Origin: Sulfurovaceae bacterium
Lineage (GTDB): Bacteria > Campylobacterota > Campylobacteria > Campylobacterales > Sulfurovaceae
NCBI GenBank assembly: GCA_029933395.1
Contig: JAOZOG010000019.1
Span: 1-17,192, forward strand
Length of the DNA stretch: 17,192 bases
Reading direction: 5' to 3'
Numbering within the stretch: the stretch's first letter is position 1; every line of letters starts with the position of its first letter. Made by a program: the position numbers and the translations under genes. Under the pieces are notes generated by a model. That model saw nothing but the letters and a program-made list of their open reading frames with translations, was not told the DNA's origin and did not search any database. Of this stretch, positions 7,771 through 15,529 are shown piece after piece.

Positions 7771-7781
7771 CAGAGACTCAT

Positions 7782-8033
7782 CTATTCCTCGTTTTGCAGT
7801 TGCTCGAATTTAAATCTCAACTCTTCGACATTTTCCACCGTATTGGGGTCAGAGATGATACAGTCGACTGGACAGACAGCAATACAGGAGGGTTCGTCAT
7901 AATGGCCGACACACTCTGTACATCGGTCTACATCGATAATATAGATAGGATCATTCTCTTCAATTGCTCCGTTGGGACACTCTTCGCGACATGCATCGCA
8001 GGCGATACATTCATCAGTTATCATCAGGGCCAT
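7782..8033 (-). CDS. fdxB: 2[4Fe-4S] ferredoxin, Alvin/YfhL type
   Basis: An 83-residue electron carrier with two [4Fe-4S] clusters. Cluster one uses C9-x2-C12-x2-C15 and cluster two C38-x2-C41-x8-C50. The swapped ligands are C19 and C54, each followed by Pro, and there is an extra C58. The 8-residue insertion between C41 and C50 plus a C-terminal helix mark the Allochromatium vinosum type, whose clusters have very low potentials. GAGGTAA just before the ATG is a good ribosome-binding site. From memory a ferredoxin (fdxB, Cj0354c) sits next to cosR in C. jejuni, matching this context. The redox partner is unknown. Confidence 0.93.
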   Translation of the reverse strand: MALMITDECIACDACREECPNGAIEENDPIYIIDVDRCTECVGHYDEPSCIAVCPVDCIISDPNTVENVEELRFKFEQLQNEE

Positions 8034-8062
8034 ATTTACCTCAGCTCGTTAAAATTTATGCT

Positions 8063-8068
8063 GTTATA
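8063..8068 (-). promoter_or_regulatory. Possible -10 box of the ferredoxin-phosphatase unit
   Basis: TATAAC on the minus strand, 29 nt before the ferredoxin ATG, in the 89-nt gap after the kinase gene. No clear -35 hexamer is visible. Read-through from the kinase gene is equally possible, since no terminator is seen in the gap. Confidence 0.3.
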
Positions 8069-8122
8069 GCTTAACAAACCTTATGCTCTATTTAAAGTAT
8101 TTAAAATTACTCTATAGTAGAT

Positions 8123-9427
8123 TTATACTTTGCAAAACGGGTATTTCGGTAGCCGCACCCTGGCGATGGTTCCCTGCTTGTCATTTCGGTTGAGGATCTC
8201 CACTTTTGCCCCCATACTGTCTGCTGCGATCTTGACCAGGAAGAGTCCCAGGCCGACACCGCTGGAGTCTTTGGTTCGCAGAAAAGGAGCAAAAAGATCT
8301 TTGCCTTCATCGATACCCTTTCCTTCGTCAATCACTTCGATGACAAAATAGTGCTTCTCCTGATAGCTTCTCAGTTCGACATTCTTGTCTTTGGGAGTAA
8401 ATTTGAGTGCGTTTTGGATGAAGTTTTGCAAAATCTGCGACAGAAGCAGCGGTTGAATGTGCAGGATACACTTTTCCGGCTTCAGGTGGTAGCTGAACTT
8501 CTGTTTGTTGGCATCGCAGAGGATCTTGTAATCATTTGCCTTTTGCTTCAGAAAAGCGATCACATCGATATCCCGGGGTGTTTCGAACTGGGCACCCTCC
8601 GCCCTGCCAAACTCCAGAATAGAGCTGACGATTCTGTTCATCTCGTCGATCGAGGTGATATTTTGCTGCAGCGCTTCCCTGAGATCCTTTTCGGTCGTAT
8701 TGCGCTTGAGCAGCGTCACCTGTGTTTTGGTTTTCATCACGGCCAGGGGTGTTTTGAGCTCGTGGGCTGCACCGATGAAGAGCTCCTTTTTATATTTGAC
8801 GAATCCCTGGATACGTGTAATCAGTGAATTGATAGAGAGGGCAAGCGGTTCGAACTCGAGAGGCAGATCATCGCTGACGATGGGTTCCATCATCTTTTCA
8901 TTTCTCTCCGAGAGTTTTTTTGAGAGCGTACGTATCGGGCTGATCAGCATGCCGGAGAGAAAATAGGCATAGAATATGATCAATCCCATACTGACGATAT
9001 TGATCAGGATAATGGCCCTGTAGACATACTGCTGTACATGTTTCTGCTCCGTGACGTTGGCAGAGATATTCAGATAGGTCTGGTTTTCGAAATTGTAGGG
9101 GAAAAGCAGTTCGATAAAGTACTGTTTGTCTCTTTTGACGGTACGGATATGGAGTGGTTTATAGTGCGATTTTGGCATATAGATGATTCTGGCATTGATC
9201 TTGAGTGTCTTTCTGAGGATTTCGCCATTCTCTTCGATACCCTTCTTGACATCAGGGTAGGTCGCGAAAAGATACTCTGCCTGCTTCATCAGCGAAGAGC
9301 GGAGCTCCTTGTCGACACCATAGGTGATATAGCTGTAAAGAATGAGTGAAAAAACGAGAAGCAGTGCCGCCATCGCGGCGGAGAGCTTGATGAGAAAACT
9401 GGTTCTTATGCTTTTTTGGGAAAGCAA
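8123..9427 (-). CDS. Sensor histidine kinase, partner of HsrA/CosR-type regulator
   Basis: A 434-residue inner-membrane kinase. TM1 is about 14-35, a periplasmic sensor region of roughly 100 residues has no domain I recognise, and TM2 is about 136-160. A HAMP-like linker follows (161-207). The H-box is AAHELKTPL with H222; the N-box holds N335 and N339; G1 is DEGKG (367-371) and G2 is GVGLGLF (390-396). All catalytic elements look intact. The gene starts inside the regulator gene (22-nt overlap) with a TTG at 9427. GAGG 9 nt upstream supports it, and the first ATG (residue 19) would cut TM1. The overlap implies it phosphorylates the regulator encoded just upstream. The signal is unknown. Confidence 0.93.
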   Translation of the reverse strand: MLSQKSIRTSFLIKLSAAMAALLLVFSLILYSYITYGVDKELRSSLMKQAEYLFATYPDVKKGIEENGEILRKTLKINARIIYMPKSHYKPLHIRTVKRDKQYFIELLFPYNFENQTYLNISANVTEQKHVQQYVYRAIILINIVSMGLIIFYAYFLSGMLISPIRTLSKKLSERNEKMMEPIVSDDLPLEFEPLALSINSLITRIQGFVKYKKELFIGAAHELKTPLAVMKTKTQVTLLKRNTTEKDLREALQQNITSIDEMNRIVSSILEFGRAEGAQFETPRDIDVIAFLKQKANDYKILCDANKQKFSYHLKPEKCILHIQPLLLSQILQNFIQNALKFTPKDKNVELRSYQEKHYFVIEVIDEGKGIDEGKDLFAPFLRTKDSSGVGLGLFLVKIAADSMGAKVEILNRNDKQGTIARVRLPKYPFCKV

Positions 9428-10077
9428 AATCGATAGCCTCTTCTTCGCACGGTTTCAATCGTCGTGATATTGAGAGGTTTGTCCATCTTTTGGCGGATCT
9501 GGTTGATCGCCACTTCGATGACGTTGGGGGTGACCAGTTCCGGCTCTTCCCAGATCGCATCGAGCAGCTGCTCTTTGGAGACGATCTGATCTTTGTGCAT
9601 AGCAAGGTGGGTCAGGACTTCAAAAGGTTTTCCTTTGAGTTCGACTTCCACTTTGTTGTAGAGTATCTTCTCCTCTTCGGGATTGATGACGAGGTTGTCG
9701 ATTTCGATGATATTGCTGCCGCCAAATCGAAGTTTCGCTTCGATCCGTACCAGCAGAATTTCAAAATCGAAAGGTTTTTTGATGTAGTCATCCGCACCGG
9801 CGCGAAGTGCTTCGATCTCACTCTCTTTGTCGTCACGTGCAGAGAGGACAATAATCGCTGTTTTTGGGGTTTTTGCCTTGATTTCGGGGATCAGGTCGAT
9901 GCCGTTGCCGTCAGGAAGCATCCAGTCGAGCAGTACCAGGTCGTAATTGCGGATATCAAGGTAGTAACGCCCATCGCTGAGGTTTTCCGCTACATCATTT
10001 TGGTAGCCGAACTCTTTGAGACCGTCAGAGAGTGTTTTGCTGAGTGTCACTTCATCTTCGATAATCAATATTCTCAT
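9406..10077 (-). CDS. hsrA: OmpR-family response regulator, HsrA/CosR orthologue
   Basis: A 223-residue DNA-binding response regulator. The receiver has E7/D8, phosphoacceptor D51 (in LLDWMLPDG) and K101 (in IKKPF), so it looks phosphorylatable. The winged helix (about 125-223) matches, as I remember it, H. pylori HP1043/HsrA and C. jejuni CosR: KGKPFEVLTHLA, EQLLDAIWEEPE, TPNVIEVAINQIRQKMDKP and a terminal RRRGYRF. Those proteins are essential orphan regulators with degenerate receivers, controlling oxidative-stress and core metabolic genes. The neighbours (folB upstream, ferredoxin and phosphatase downstream) also fit CosR. The difference is the intact Asp and an overlapping kinase gene. 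AAGGAT lies 8 nt before the ATG. Orthology is strong; the regulon here is inferred. Confidence 0.93.
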   Translation of the reverse strand: MRILIIEDEVTLSKTLSDGLKEFGYQNDVAENLSDGRYYLDIRNYDLVLLDWMLPDGNGIDLIPEIKAKTPKTAIIVLSARDDKESEIEALRAGADDYIKKPFDFEILLVRIEAKLRFGGSNIIEIDNLVINPEEEKILYNKVEVELKGKPFEVLTHLAMHKDQIVSKEQLLDAIWEEPELVTPNVIEVAINQIRQKMDKPLNITTIETVRRRGYRFCFPKKA

Positions 10078-10095
10078 AAGTGAAGATCCTTTTTA

Positions 10096-10112
10096 TTTAA
10101 GATATATTTAAA
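10096..10112. promoter_or_regulatory. Candidate HsrA autoregulatory operator
   Basis: TTTAAG-N5-TTTAAA on the plus strand. This differs at one position from TTTAAG-N5-TTTAAG, which I recall as the HP1043 consensus. It covers the predicted start of the hsrA transcript, which would fit autorepression. The region is AT-rich, so chance is not excluded. Confidence 0.45.
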
Positions 10113-10121
10113 AGTATAGCA
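10113..10121 (-). promoter_or_regulatory. Extended -10 promoter of hsrA
   Basis: TGC-TATACT on the minus strand, an extended -10 element. The predicted start is near 10106, giving a leader of about 30 nt with the AAGGAT ribosome-binding site at 10086-10091. It lies in the 74-nt gap after folB, so the regulator-kinase pair can be transcribed apart from plsY-folB. Confidence 0.55.
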
Positions 10122-10151
10122 CAATTTTGGGAAATATTAAAATTTTTTTAA

Positions 10152-10505
10152 TCAGTTTTTGTGCGATTCTTTTTCCGGAGAGATTTCCCAGCTTTGACTC
10201 AAGCTGACCCTGCAGTTCTTCAGGATATCGGGCTTGCTGATTTTAAGTTTCAGTTTTCTGATGGCGGGATAGAGTGCGATAATCTCTGTTTTGAGATCCA
10301 ATAGGGCCTCTTCGAGCAGCATAAAGCGCTCTTTTTTGATACGCAGCCCGATCATCTCCGCGAGTTCCGCATAGTCGATAAAGGATTGGCTGCTGTAGGT
10401 GTAGACTGCTTCGAGGTCGACAAGGACCCGCTGTTCGTGCTCCCGTTCAAAATCAAGCAGGCCGATGATGGCATCGATCTCCAACGATTCGATATGAATC
10501 GTCAT
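10152..10505 (-). CDS. folB: Dihydroneopterin aldolase family protein
   Basis: A 117-residue member of the FolB family, which cleaves 7,8-dihydroneopterin to 6-hydroxymethyl-dihydropterin and glycolaldehyde in folate synthesis. The T-fold features are present: an IxGLLxFEREHEQ segment (13-25), the FIDYAELAE stretch (42-50), LLEEAL (63-68) and K91 in ISKPDI, which aligns with the catalytic lysine of FolB. Length is typical (about 115-120 aa). Its ATG overlaps the plsY stop as ATGA, so translation is probably coupled. From memory a FolB homologue (Cj0356c) also adjoins cosR in C. jejuni. The protein is divergent enough that a related T-fold activity cannot be excluded. Confidence 0.82.
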   Translation of the reverse strand: MTIHIESLEIDAIIGLLDFEREHEQRVLVDLEAVYTYSSQSFIDYAELAEMIGLRIKKERFMLLEEALLDLKTEIIALYPAIRKLKLKISKPDILKNCRVSLSQSWEISPEKESHKN

Positions 10506-11125
10506 ACCACTGCGCCCTCCTCTTTCTTGAAAAGTCTGACGATGTTGGGGATATGTTTGTAGAAGATAATGAGCGAGATGACCCAGACAGGAGAGTGGGA
10601 GTGGATCCCGGGTACGTCTGGGTAGATCAGATAGCTGGCAGCGACAAATGCAGCCAGTGCGACGAGTGAGGAGAGAGAGGAGATCTTGATTGTCTTGCTT
10701 GCAACACCCCAGATGATGATAGCGACAAGTGCAGCCAGCGGCATCATGATGGCCAGGACACCAAACCCTGTCGCGACTCCTTTGCCTCCTTCAAACATCA
10801 AAAAGGCGGAAAAGCAGTGTCCGATGACTGCCAGCACGGCAATCGTCCAAAGCACCTCTTCATCTGCACCCAGCATCATCGCGATCAGAAGTATGACGAT
10901 ACCCTTGGCTGCATCGAGAAAGAGCGTCAACGCACCCAGTTTTTTTGCCAGTCTGGGATCCTTCTCTTTGACCACACGGAGCACATTGGTCGCTCCGATA
11001 TTGCCGCTTCCGGCCTCTTTGATATCGACGCCTGCGAACTGTTTTGCCAGCAGATATCCAAAAGGAATGCCCGAGATCAGGTAGGTTGCCAGATAGAGAA
11101 GTATATTCTGATTGAAAAAATCCAT
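10502..11125 (-). CDS. plsY: Acyl-phosphate glycerol-3-phosphate acyltransferase PlsY
   Basis: An inner-membrane enzyme that transfers an acyl group from acyl-phosphate to glycerol-3-phosphate, the first step of phospholipid synthesis. All three family motifs are present: SGNIGATNVLR (40-50), the Gly-rich GHCFSAFLMFEGGKGVATG (102-120) and KHIPNIVRL (190-198). About five to seven hydrophobic helices and a length of 207 residues are normal. It is the first gene of the minus-strand block and diverges from nadA across 109 nt. The ribosome-binding site is modest (ATGGAAC just upstream). I could not pick out a confident plsY promoter in the gap. Confidence 0.96.
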   Translation of the reverse strand: MDFFNQNILLYLATYLISGIPFGYLLAKQFAGVDIKEAGSGNIGATNVLRVVKEKDPRLAKKLGALTLFLDAAKGIVILLIAMMLGADEEVLWTIAVLAVIGHCFSAFLMFEGGKGVATGFGVLAIMMPLAALVAIIIWGVASKTIKISSLSSLVALAAFVAASYLIYPDVPGIHSHSPVWVISLIIFYKHIPNIVRLFKKEEGAVV

Positions 11126-11197
11126 TTTGTTCCATTCTGTATTTGGTTAAGGCCAGTGCCAAAGAGCCCATAAGGTGCAATTTTAACCGAATTTAGA

Positions 11198-11203
11198 TAA
11201 AAT
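11198..11203 (+). promoter_or_regulatory. -10 box of nadA
   Basis: TAAAAT in the plsY-nadA intergenic region, about 31 nt before the nadA ATG and preceded by T-rich sequence, a typical pattern for this phylum. GAGGGA follows at a good distance from the ATG as the ribosome-binding site. Confidence 0.5.
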
Positions 11204-11234
11204 AACCGGAATTCTGCTGAAGAGGGATAGCAAT

Positions 11235-12230
11235 ATGAGTATAGATTACAGAGCTGAAATCGAAAGAATGAAGCGTGAACTGGATGTCACAGTCGTGGCA
11301 CACTTTTATCAGCGTGATGAAGTTTTCGAGATGGCGGATATCACCGGAGACAGTCTGGAGCTTGCCAGACGATGCCAGGCGGACAGCAATCCATGGGTTG
11401 TTTTCTGCGGTGTCGGTTTTATGGGGCAGAGTGTCAAGGTGATTGCACCGGAAAAGCGTGTCCTGATGCCCAAAATCGCCTGCTGCGCCATGGCACGTAT
11501 GATCGACGGAAGCTACTTCGATGACAGTGTCAACTATATGGTAGAGAGAGGGATTGACAAAGAGGATATCCTGCCGATCACCTATATCAACTCCGATGCG
11601 ACCGTCAAATCCAAAGTCGGCGAGATGGGCGGTCTGGTCTGTACCAGCTCCAATGCCTTCAAGATCATCGAAAAGGGGCTGGAGAGCGGCAAGAAGATTC
11701 TCTTTGTGCCCGACCGATGCCTGGGGCAGAATTTTGCGATCCAGATGGGCCTGAAATCCTGCGTGATCGGTGAAGGGGAGTGTGATCCCAAAGAGGCGGA
11801 TGTGATCTGCTTCAATGGATTCTGTTCGGTCCATCAGCTCTTTACAGTCGATGATATCGAATTTTACCGCAACCGATATCCCGGCATCAAGATCGCCGTC
11901 CATCCCGAATGTGATCCCAAAGTCGTGGCAGCAGCAGATTTTTCCGGATCGACTTCTCAGTTGATCAAATATGTCGGAGAACTCGACCCTGAACAGAAAG
12001 TAGCAGTCGGTACGGAGTACAATCTCGTCAATCGAATGCGCCAGAAAAATACCTATGTCCTCTCGTCTACCAAGCCAGAGTGCCCGACAATGAATGAGAC
12101 GACACTCGAAGATCTCTATCGTACGCTCAAATCGATCGAGGATGAAGCACCGATCAATGAGATCGTTGTGGATGAACATACGACAAAATGGGCCAATGTG
12201 GCGCTCCAGCGGATGCTGGATATCAAATAG
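11235..12230 (+). CDS. nadA: Quinolinate synthase NadA
   Basis: Condenses iminoaspartate with dihydroxyacetone phosphate to quinolinate in de novo NAD synthesis, using an oxygen-labile [4Fe-4S] cluster. The three cluster cysteines are C84 (in ACCAMA), C197 (in NGFCSVHQ) and C283 (in CPTMNE). The AHFYQRDEV segment (22-30) and the D35-GDS (38-40) region fit the triple-domain fold. At 331 residues it belongs to the shorter NadA class. GAGGGA upstream supports the ATG. nadC follows 12 nt later. NadB (aspartate oxidase) or an equivalent iminoaspartate source is not in this window and must be encoded elsewhere. Confidence 0.97.
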   Translation: MSIDYRAEIERMKRELDVTVVAHFYQRDEVFEMADITGDSLELARRCQADSNPWVVFCGVGFMGQSVKVIAPEKRVLMPKIACCAMARMIDGSYFDDSVNYMVERGIDKEDILPITYINSDATVKSKVGEMGGLVCTSSNAFKIIEKGLESGKKILFVPDRCLGQNFAIQMGLKSCVIGEGECDPKEADVICFNGFCSVHQLFTVDDIEFYRNRYPGIKIAVHPECDPKVVAAADFSGSTSQLIKYVGELDPEQKVAVGTEYNLVNRMRQKNTYVLSSTKPECPTMNETTLEDLYRTLKSIEDEAPINEIVVDEHTTKWANVALQRMLDIK

Positions 12231-12242
12231 AAAGAAGCGATA

Positions 12243-13079
12243 ATGCTCAAAGAGAAGTTTGTGGAAGCACTGGTCGAAGAGGATGTGGGGAGGGGGGATC
12301 TCTTTTCGCGTGTCAGTTCCCACCGGCAGATTCGTGCCTATGTGATTGCCAAGAGTGACGGTGTATTGAGTGGTAAAGAGTACGTGGAGGTGCTGGTTCG
12401 AAAATATGGTCTCAAGTGCGAATGGGCTTTCAATGACGGTGACCGATTTGTCAAAGGTGAAAAGCTGGTATGGGTGTTTGGGGACAATAAAACACTGCTT
12501 GCACTGGAGCGTTCGATCCTTGATCTGCTGCTGCACGCCAGTTCGATCGCAACCTTGACGGAGCGCTATGTCAAAAAGATCGAAGGAACCGGTGTCAAAC
12601 TGCTCGATACCAGAAAGACACGGCCTCTTCTGAGGGAGTTTGAAAAGTATGCCGTGCGTTGTGGTGGAGGTGTCAACCACCGTATGGGACTCGACGACTG
12701 CCTGATGCTCAAGGATACCCACCTGCAGACGATCGGGGACCTGGAAATTTTTATGGAAGAGGTGCGGCGAACCATCCCCTTTACCTCGAAAGTGGAGATC
12801 GAGTGCGAAAGCTTTGAAATGGTGGAGAAAGCGATGGCTGTAGGTGCGGATATCGTGATGTGCGACAATATGCCGATCGAAGAGATTCGCAGAGTTGTGG
12901 CATATCGCAATGCCAACTATCCTCATATCCTCCTTGAGGCTAGCGGCAATGTGACCCTGGAGACGATTGGTGCGCTGGCGCAGACAGGGGTAGACGCTAT
13001 TTCGTCGGGAAGTATCATTCATCAGGCCAACTGGATCGACCTTTCGATGAAGGTTGAAGAGAGAAGCAGATTATCGTAA
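12243..13079 (+). CDS. nadC: Nicotinate-nucleotide pyrophosphorylase (carboxylating)
   Basis: Quinolinate phosphoribosyltransferase: converts quinolinate and PRPP to nicotinate mononucleotide and CO2, the step after NadA. The EEDVGRGDL start (12-20), DTRKTRP (122-128), YAVRCGGG (136-143), NHRMGLDD (145-152) and the CDNMP motif near the C-terminus are family hallmarks. They include the Arg/Lys/His residues that bind quinolinate and phosphate. Length (278 aa) is usual. The gene lies 12 nt after nadA with AAAGAAG as ribosome-binding site. The family consensus TTPGLR is RPLLR here, a small departure that keeps DTRKT intact. Confidence 0.97.
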   Translation: MLKEKFVEALVEEDVGRGDLFSRVSSHRQIRAYVIAKSDGVLSGKEYVEVLVRKYGLKCEWAFNDGDRFVKGEKLVWVFGDNKTLLALERSILDLLLHASSIATLTERYVKKIEGTGVKLLDTRKTRPLLREFEKYAVRCGGGVNHRMGLDDCLMLKDTHLQTIGDLEIFMEEVRRTIPFTSKVEIECESFEMVEKAMAVGADIVMCDNMPIEEIRRVVAYRNANYPHILLEASGNVTLETIGALAQTGVDAISSGSIIHQANWIDLSMKVEERSRLS

Positions 13080-13081
13080 GG

Positions 13082-14041
13082 ATGCAGCCGCAGAATCTGA
13101 AAACGATGATCGATCGCCATCGTACAGTGACGATCCTTTCGCATATCAATCCGGATGCCGATGCGATCGGGACGTCTCTCGGGATCTTTGCACTCCTCAA
13201 AGCGTATGGCAAACAGGTAGAGGTTGTGAACTATTCAACGGATCTGCCTCTCTATCTCGACTTTTTGCCAAATTTCTCCAAAATAAAACATAAAATAGAC
13301 TATGCAGAGAGTTTGATTATCGCGTGTGACTGCGGAAGTATCGACCGTCTGGGTTTCGATGTTCAGGGAAGAGAGATCATCAATATCGATCACCATCAGA
13401 CCAATCAGCAGTATGGTACCCTGAATCTTGTGGACCCCCTGTTGACGGCCAGTGCACATGTCGCTTACTCTGCGATGGAGGAGAATTTCCCCATTGGCAA
13501 AGAGACTGCAACCTGCTTCTATACGGCACTGCTTTCGGATACCCGCTATTTTACCACCGGCAATGTCGATGAGGAGACGTTTGCATTCGCAGTCGAGCTT
13601 CTGGCCTGCGGAGCGGATCATCAGCGTGCTGCCTTCAATATGACACAACGCCGCTCTCTCGCTTCGCTGAGGATTTTGGCCAAAATCCTCGATACTCTGA
13701 CGCTGCACTGCAATGCGACGGTGGCCTCTATGTGGGCTGACCGGGAGATGATCGCCGCCACAGGGGCTAGAATGAGCGATATGGACGGCGTGGTCGATTA
13801 TGCCCGCTCTCTGGCAACGGTGGAGATTGGAATACTTCTGGTAGAAGAGATATCACAGATCAGGGTTTCGCTCAGAAGCAAGACGAAGGATATCTCTTCA
13901 GTGGCCGAATATTTTGGCGGTGGCGGCCACAAAAATGCTTCCGGCTTCACGATAAAATCCGGAAACATTGAAGAGATTTTGGATAAGATTCTAAAACAAA
14001 TAGACCTAATGAACAGAAAAAGAGGAGAAATAACGTGCTGA
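13082..14041 (+). CDS. DHH/DHHA1 phosphoesterase, NrnA-like
   Basis: A 319-residue DHH-family enzyme of the bifunctional oligoribonuclease / pAp phosphatase type. Metal-binding residues are clear: H21-x3-D25-x-D27 (in SHINPDAD), D83 (in ACDCGS), D103-H104-H105, and D153 (in LLSDT). The DHHA1 substrate motif GGGGHKNASG is at 279-288. Family members degrade 2-5 nt RNA fragments and dephosphorylate 3'-phosphoadenosine 5'-phosphate; some act on c-di-AMP or pGpG. Only 2 nt separate it from nadC, and the spacing from GG to the ATG is too short for a normal Shine-Dalgarno, so re-initiation after nadC is likely. Its end overlaps the M23 gene by 7 nt. Which activity dominates cannot be told. Confidence 0.92.
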   Translation: MQPQNLKTMIDRHRTVTILSHINPDADAIGTSLGIFALLKAYGKQVEVVNYSTDLPLYLDFLPNFSKIKHKIDYAESLIIACDCGSIDRLGFDVQGREIINIDHHQTNQQYGTLNLVDPLLTASAHVAYSAMEENFPIGKETATCFYTALLSDTRYFTTGNVDEETFAFAVELLACGADHQRAAFNMTQRRSLASLRILAKILDTLTLHCNATVASMWADREMIAATGARMSDMDGVVDYARSLATVEIGILLVEEISQIRVSLRSKTKDISSVAEYFGGGGHKNASGFTIKSGNIEEILDKILKQIDLMNRKRGEITC

Positions 14042-15453
14042 GAAGAAGAGGAAGAAAAAGTAGTAAGATCGGTTGGATAATCCTTCTGATATTGATTTTG
14101 GGTGGAGGTATTGCAGCGGCAGTCTATCTCTATACTTCCGAAGAGTTCGAGCGCGTGCCTCCCCGGATCGAAGTGCCGGAGTACAGTTACTGGAATGCCA
14201 AAGATCCTCTGGAAGTCAAGATCACGGACAATTATGGATTGAAAAGCTATCAGGTGATTCTGAGTGACGGAAAAAATGATGTACCTGTCGCAGTGGCCGA
14301 TTTCCTGGGAGGTGCCAAAGAGAAGACAATAGCCGTAGAGTATCCGCAGGGCAAACTCGATCGAAAAGCAAAAGTCCTGACGTTGAAGATCCAGGCAACG
14401 GATCAGAGCAAGTGGAACTACCTCGCGGGTAACAGCAGTGAGAAAATGATCCAGCTCAAAATCGACTACCGGCGCCCCAATGTCAATATTCTCGCCAACT
14501 CCTACAGCATTACACAGGGAGGGAGTGCCCTGGTGATCTTCCAGGCCTCCGATGATGATGCGCTTGCCAAACTCTATATCCAGGCAGGAGGGCATAAATA
14601 CAAAGCACAGCCCTACAGAGAGGATGGTTACTATGTAGCCCTGATCGCCTGGCCGTTTACCGAAGAGAGTTTTCAGGCCAAAGTGATCGCACAGGACAAG
14701 GCAGGAAACAAACGCTCCACCGAGGTGCCGCTCTATCTCAAAAATAGACAATATCGTGTTTCGAAGATCAAAGCTTCGGATAAATTTATCGACGGAAAGA
14801 TCACTGATCTGGCTGAACAGGACCCTAAATATATGAAAGAGGACAGACTCGAGAGACTCAAATCTGTCAATGAAACGATGCGTATCGATAATGAAAATCT
14901 GATCCATGAATATACCTCAAAGGTTTCGGATGAGATTGTAGACAGTTGGAAAATCCGCCCCTTCTATCCGTTGAAAAATGGACAAAAAGTGGCAAGTTTC
15001 GGTGATCATCGATACTATTACACCAAAGACAAGAATAAAATCATCTCCGAGTCCTACCATCTTGGGTACGATATGGCGAGCACACGAATGGCTCCGATCA
15101 TCGCCTCCAATGATGGATTGGTTGTGTTTGCCGACTACAACGGCATCTATGGCAATATGCCGATCATCAGTCATGGTCTGGGTCTCTATACACTGTATGG
15201 TCACTGTTCGACACTGAATGTCAAGGAGGGTGATGAGGTACATGCCGGTCAAGTCATCGCCAAGACCGGCACAACCGGCCTGGCAATGGGAGATCACCTG
15301 CACTTTGGCATCCTGGTGCAGGGTGTCGAGGTGAGACCTGTAGAGTGGCTGGATAAAAAATGGATCAATGACAATATCAATAAGATTTTCAAGGATGCCG
15401 ATAAGATTATTTTGAATGTCGATGAGGGAAGTCAGACAAAAGAAAAAGAGTAG
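14035..15453 (+). CDS. Membrane-anchored M23 metallopeptidase with Ig-like repeats
   Basis: A 472-residue peptidoglycan endopeptidase candidate. An N-terminal basic stretch and one helix (about 13-33) anchor it in the inner membrane. Residues about 40-240 form two or three beta-rich, Ig-like segments, the last with an AQDKAGN turn. The LytM/M23 domain (about 305-440) has zinc ligands H342 and D346 (YHLGYD) and H423 (GDHLHFG), with H390 (LYGHC) as catalytic His, so it should be active. The start is a GTG at 14035, supported by AGAGGAG 8 nt upstream; it overlaps the DHH gene by 7 nt. From memory C. jejuni has an M23 gene (Cj0131) before lpxC too. Substrate bond and link to cell shape (as for the Helicobacter Csd enzymes) are inferred. 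Confidence 0.93.
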   Translation: MLRRRGRKSSKIGWIILLILILGGGIAAAVYLYTSEEFERVPPRIEVPEYSYWNAKDPLEVKITDNYGLKSYQVILSDGKNDVPVAVADFLGGAKEKTIAVEYPQGKLDRKAKVLTLKIQATDQSKWNYLAGNSSEKMIQLKIDYRRPNVNILANSYSITQGGSALVIFQASDDDALAKLYIQAGGHKYKAQPYREDGYYVALIAWPFTEESFQAKVIAQDKAGNKRSTEVPLYLKNRQYRVSKIKASDKFIDGKITDLAEQDPKYMKEDRLERLKSVNETMRIDNENLIHEYTSKVSDEIVDSWKIRPFYPLKNGQKVASFGDHRYYYTKDKNKIISESYHLGYDMASTRMAPIIASNDGLVVFADYNGIYGNMPIISHGLGLYTLYGHCSTLNVKEGDEVHAGQVIAKTGTTGLAMGDHLHFGILVQGVEVRPVEWLDKKWINDNINKIFKDADKIILNVDEGSQTKEKE

Positions 15454-15467
15454 GCATTGTAAAATAT

Positions 15468-15495
15468 TTGTATTTTTGGTTTTTTATGCTACAAT
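15468..15495 (+). promoter_or_regulatory. Promoter of the lpxC-tsaB-thrB unit
   Basis: TTGTAT (15468-15473), a 16-nt T-rich spacer, then TACAAT (15490-15495). The T-rich spacer is characteristic of this phylum. The predicted start near 15502 leaves a leader of about 50 nt before lpxC. Confidence 0.6.
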
Positions 15496-15510
15496 TGGTC
15501 AGAAAAATTG

Positions 15511-15529
15511 TACTTGGACAAGTATTTTT
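15511..15529 (+). promoter_or_regulatory. Hairpin plus T5 in the lpxC leader
   Basis: TACTTG-GA-CAAGTA, a perfect inverted repeat, followed directly by TTTTT. It begins about 9 nt after the predicted transcription start and lies before the lpxC ribosome-binding site. As RNA it resembles a weak intrinsic terminator (5-bp stem, GGAC loop); as DNA it could be an operator. Confidence 0.4.

Noticed and set aside
11193..13022. A 609-codon open frame on the minus strand opposite nadA and nadC.
   Set aside because: It lies antisense to two unmistakable enzymes, crosses their junction, has no recognisable domain and has a His/Phe/Asp-rich composition typical of reverse-strand reading of coding DNA.
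13798..14907. A 369-codon open frame on the minus strand opposite the DHH and M23 genes.
   Set aside because: Antisense to two genes with intact catalytic motifs; composition is that of a shadow frame and no ribosome-binding site or domain is evident.
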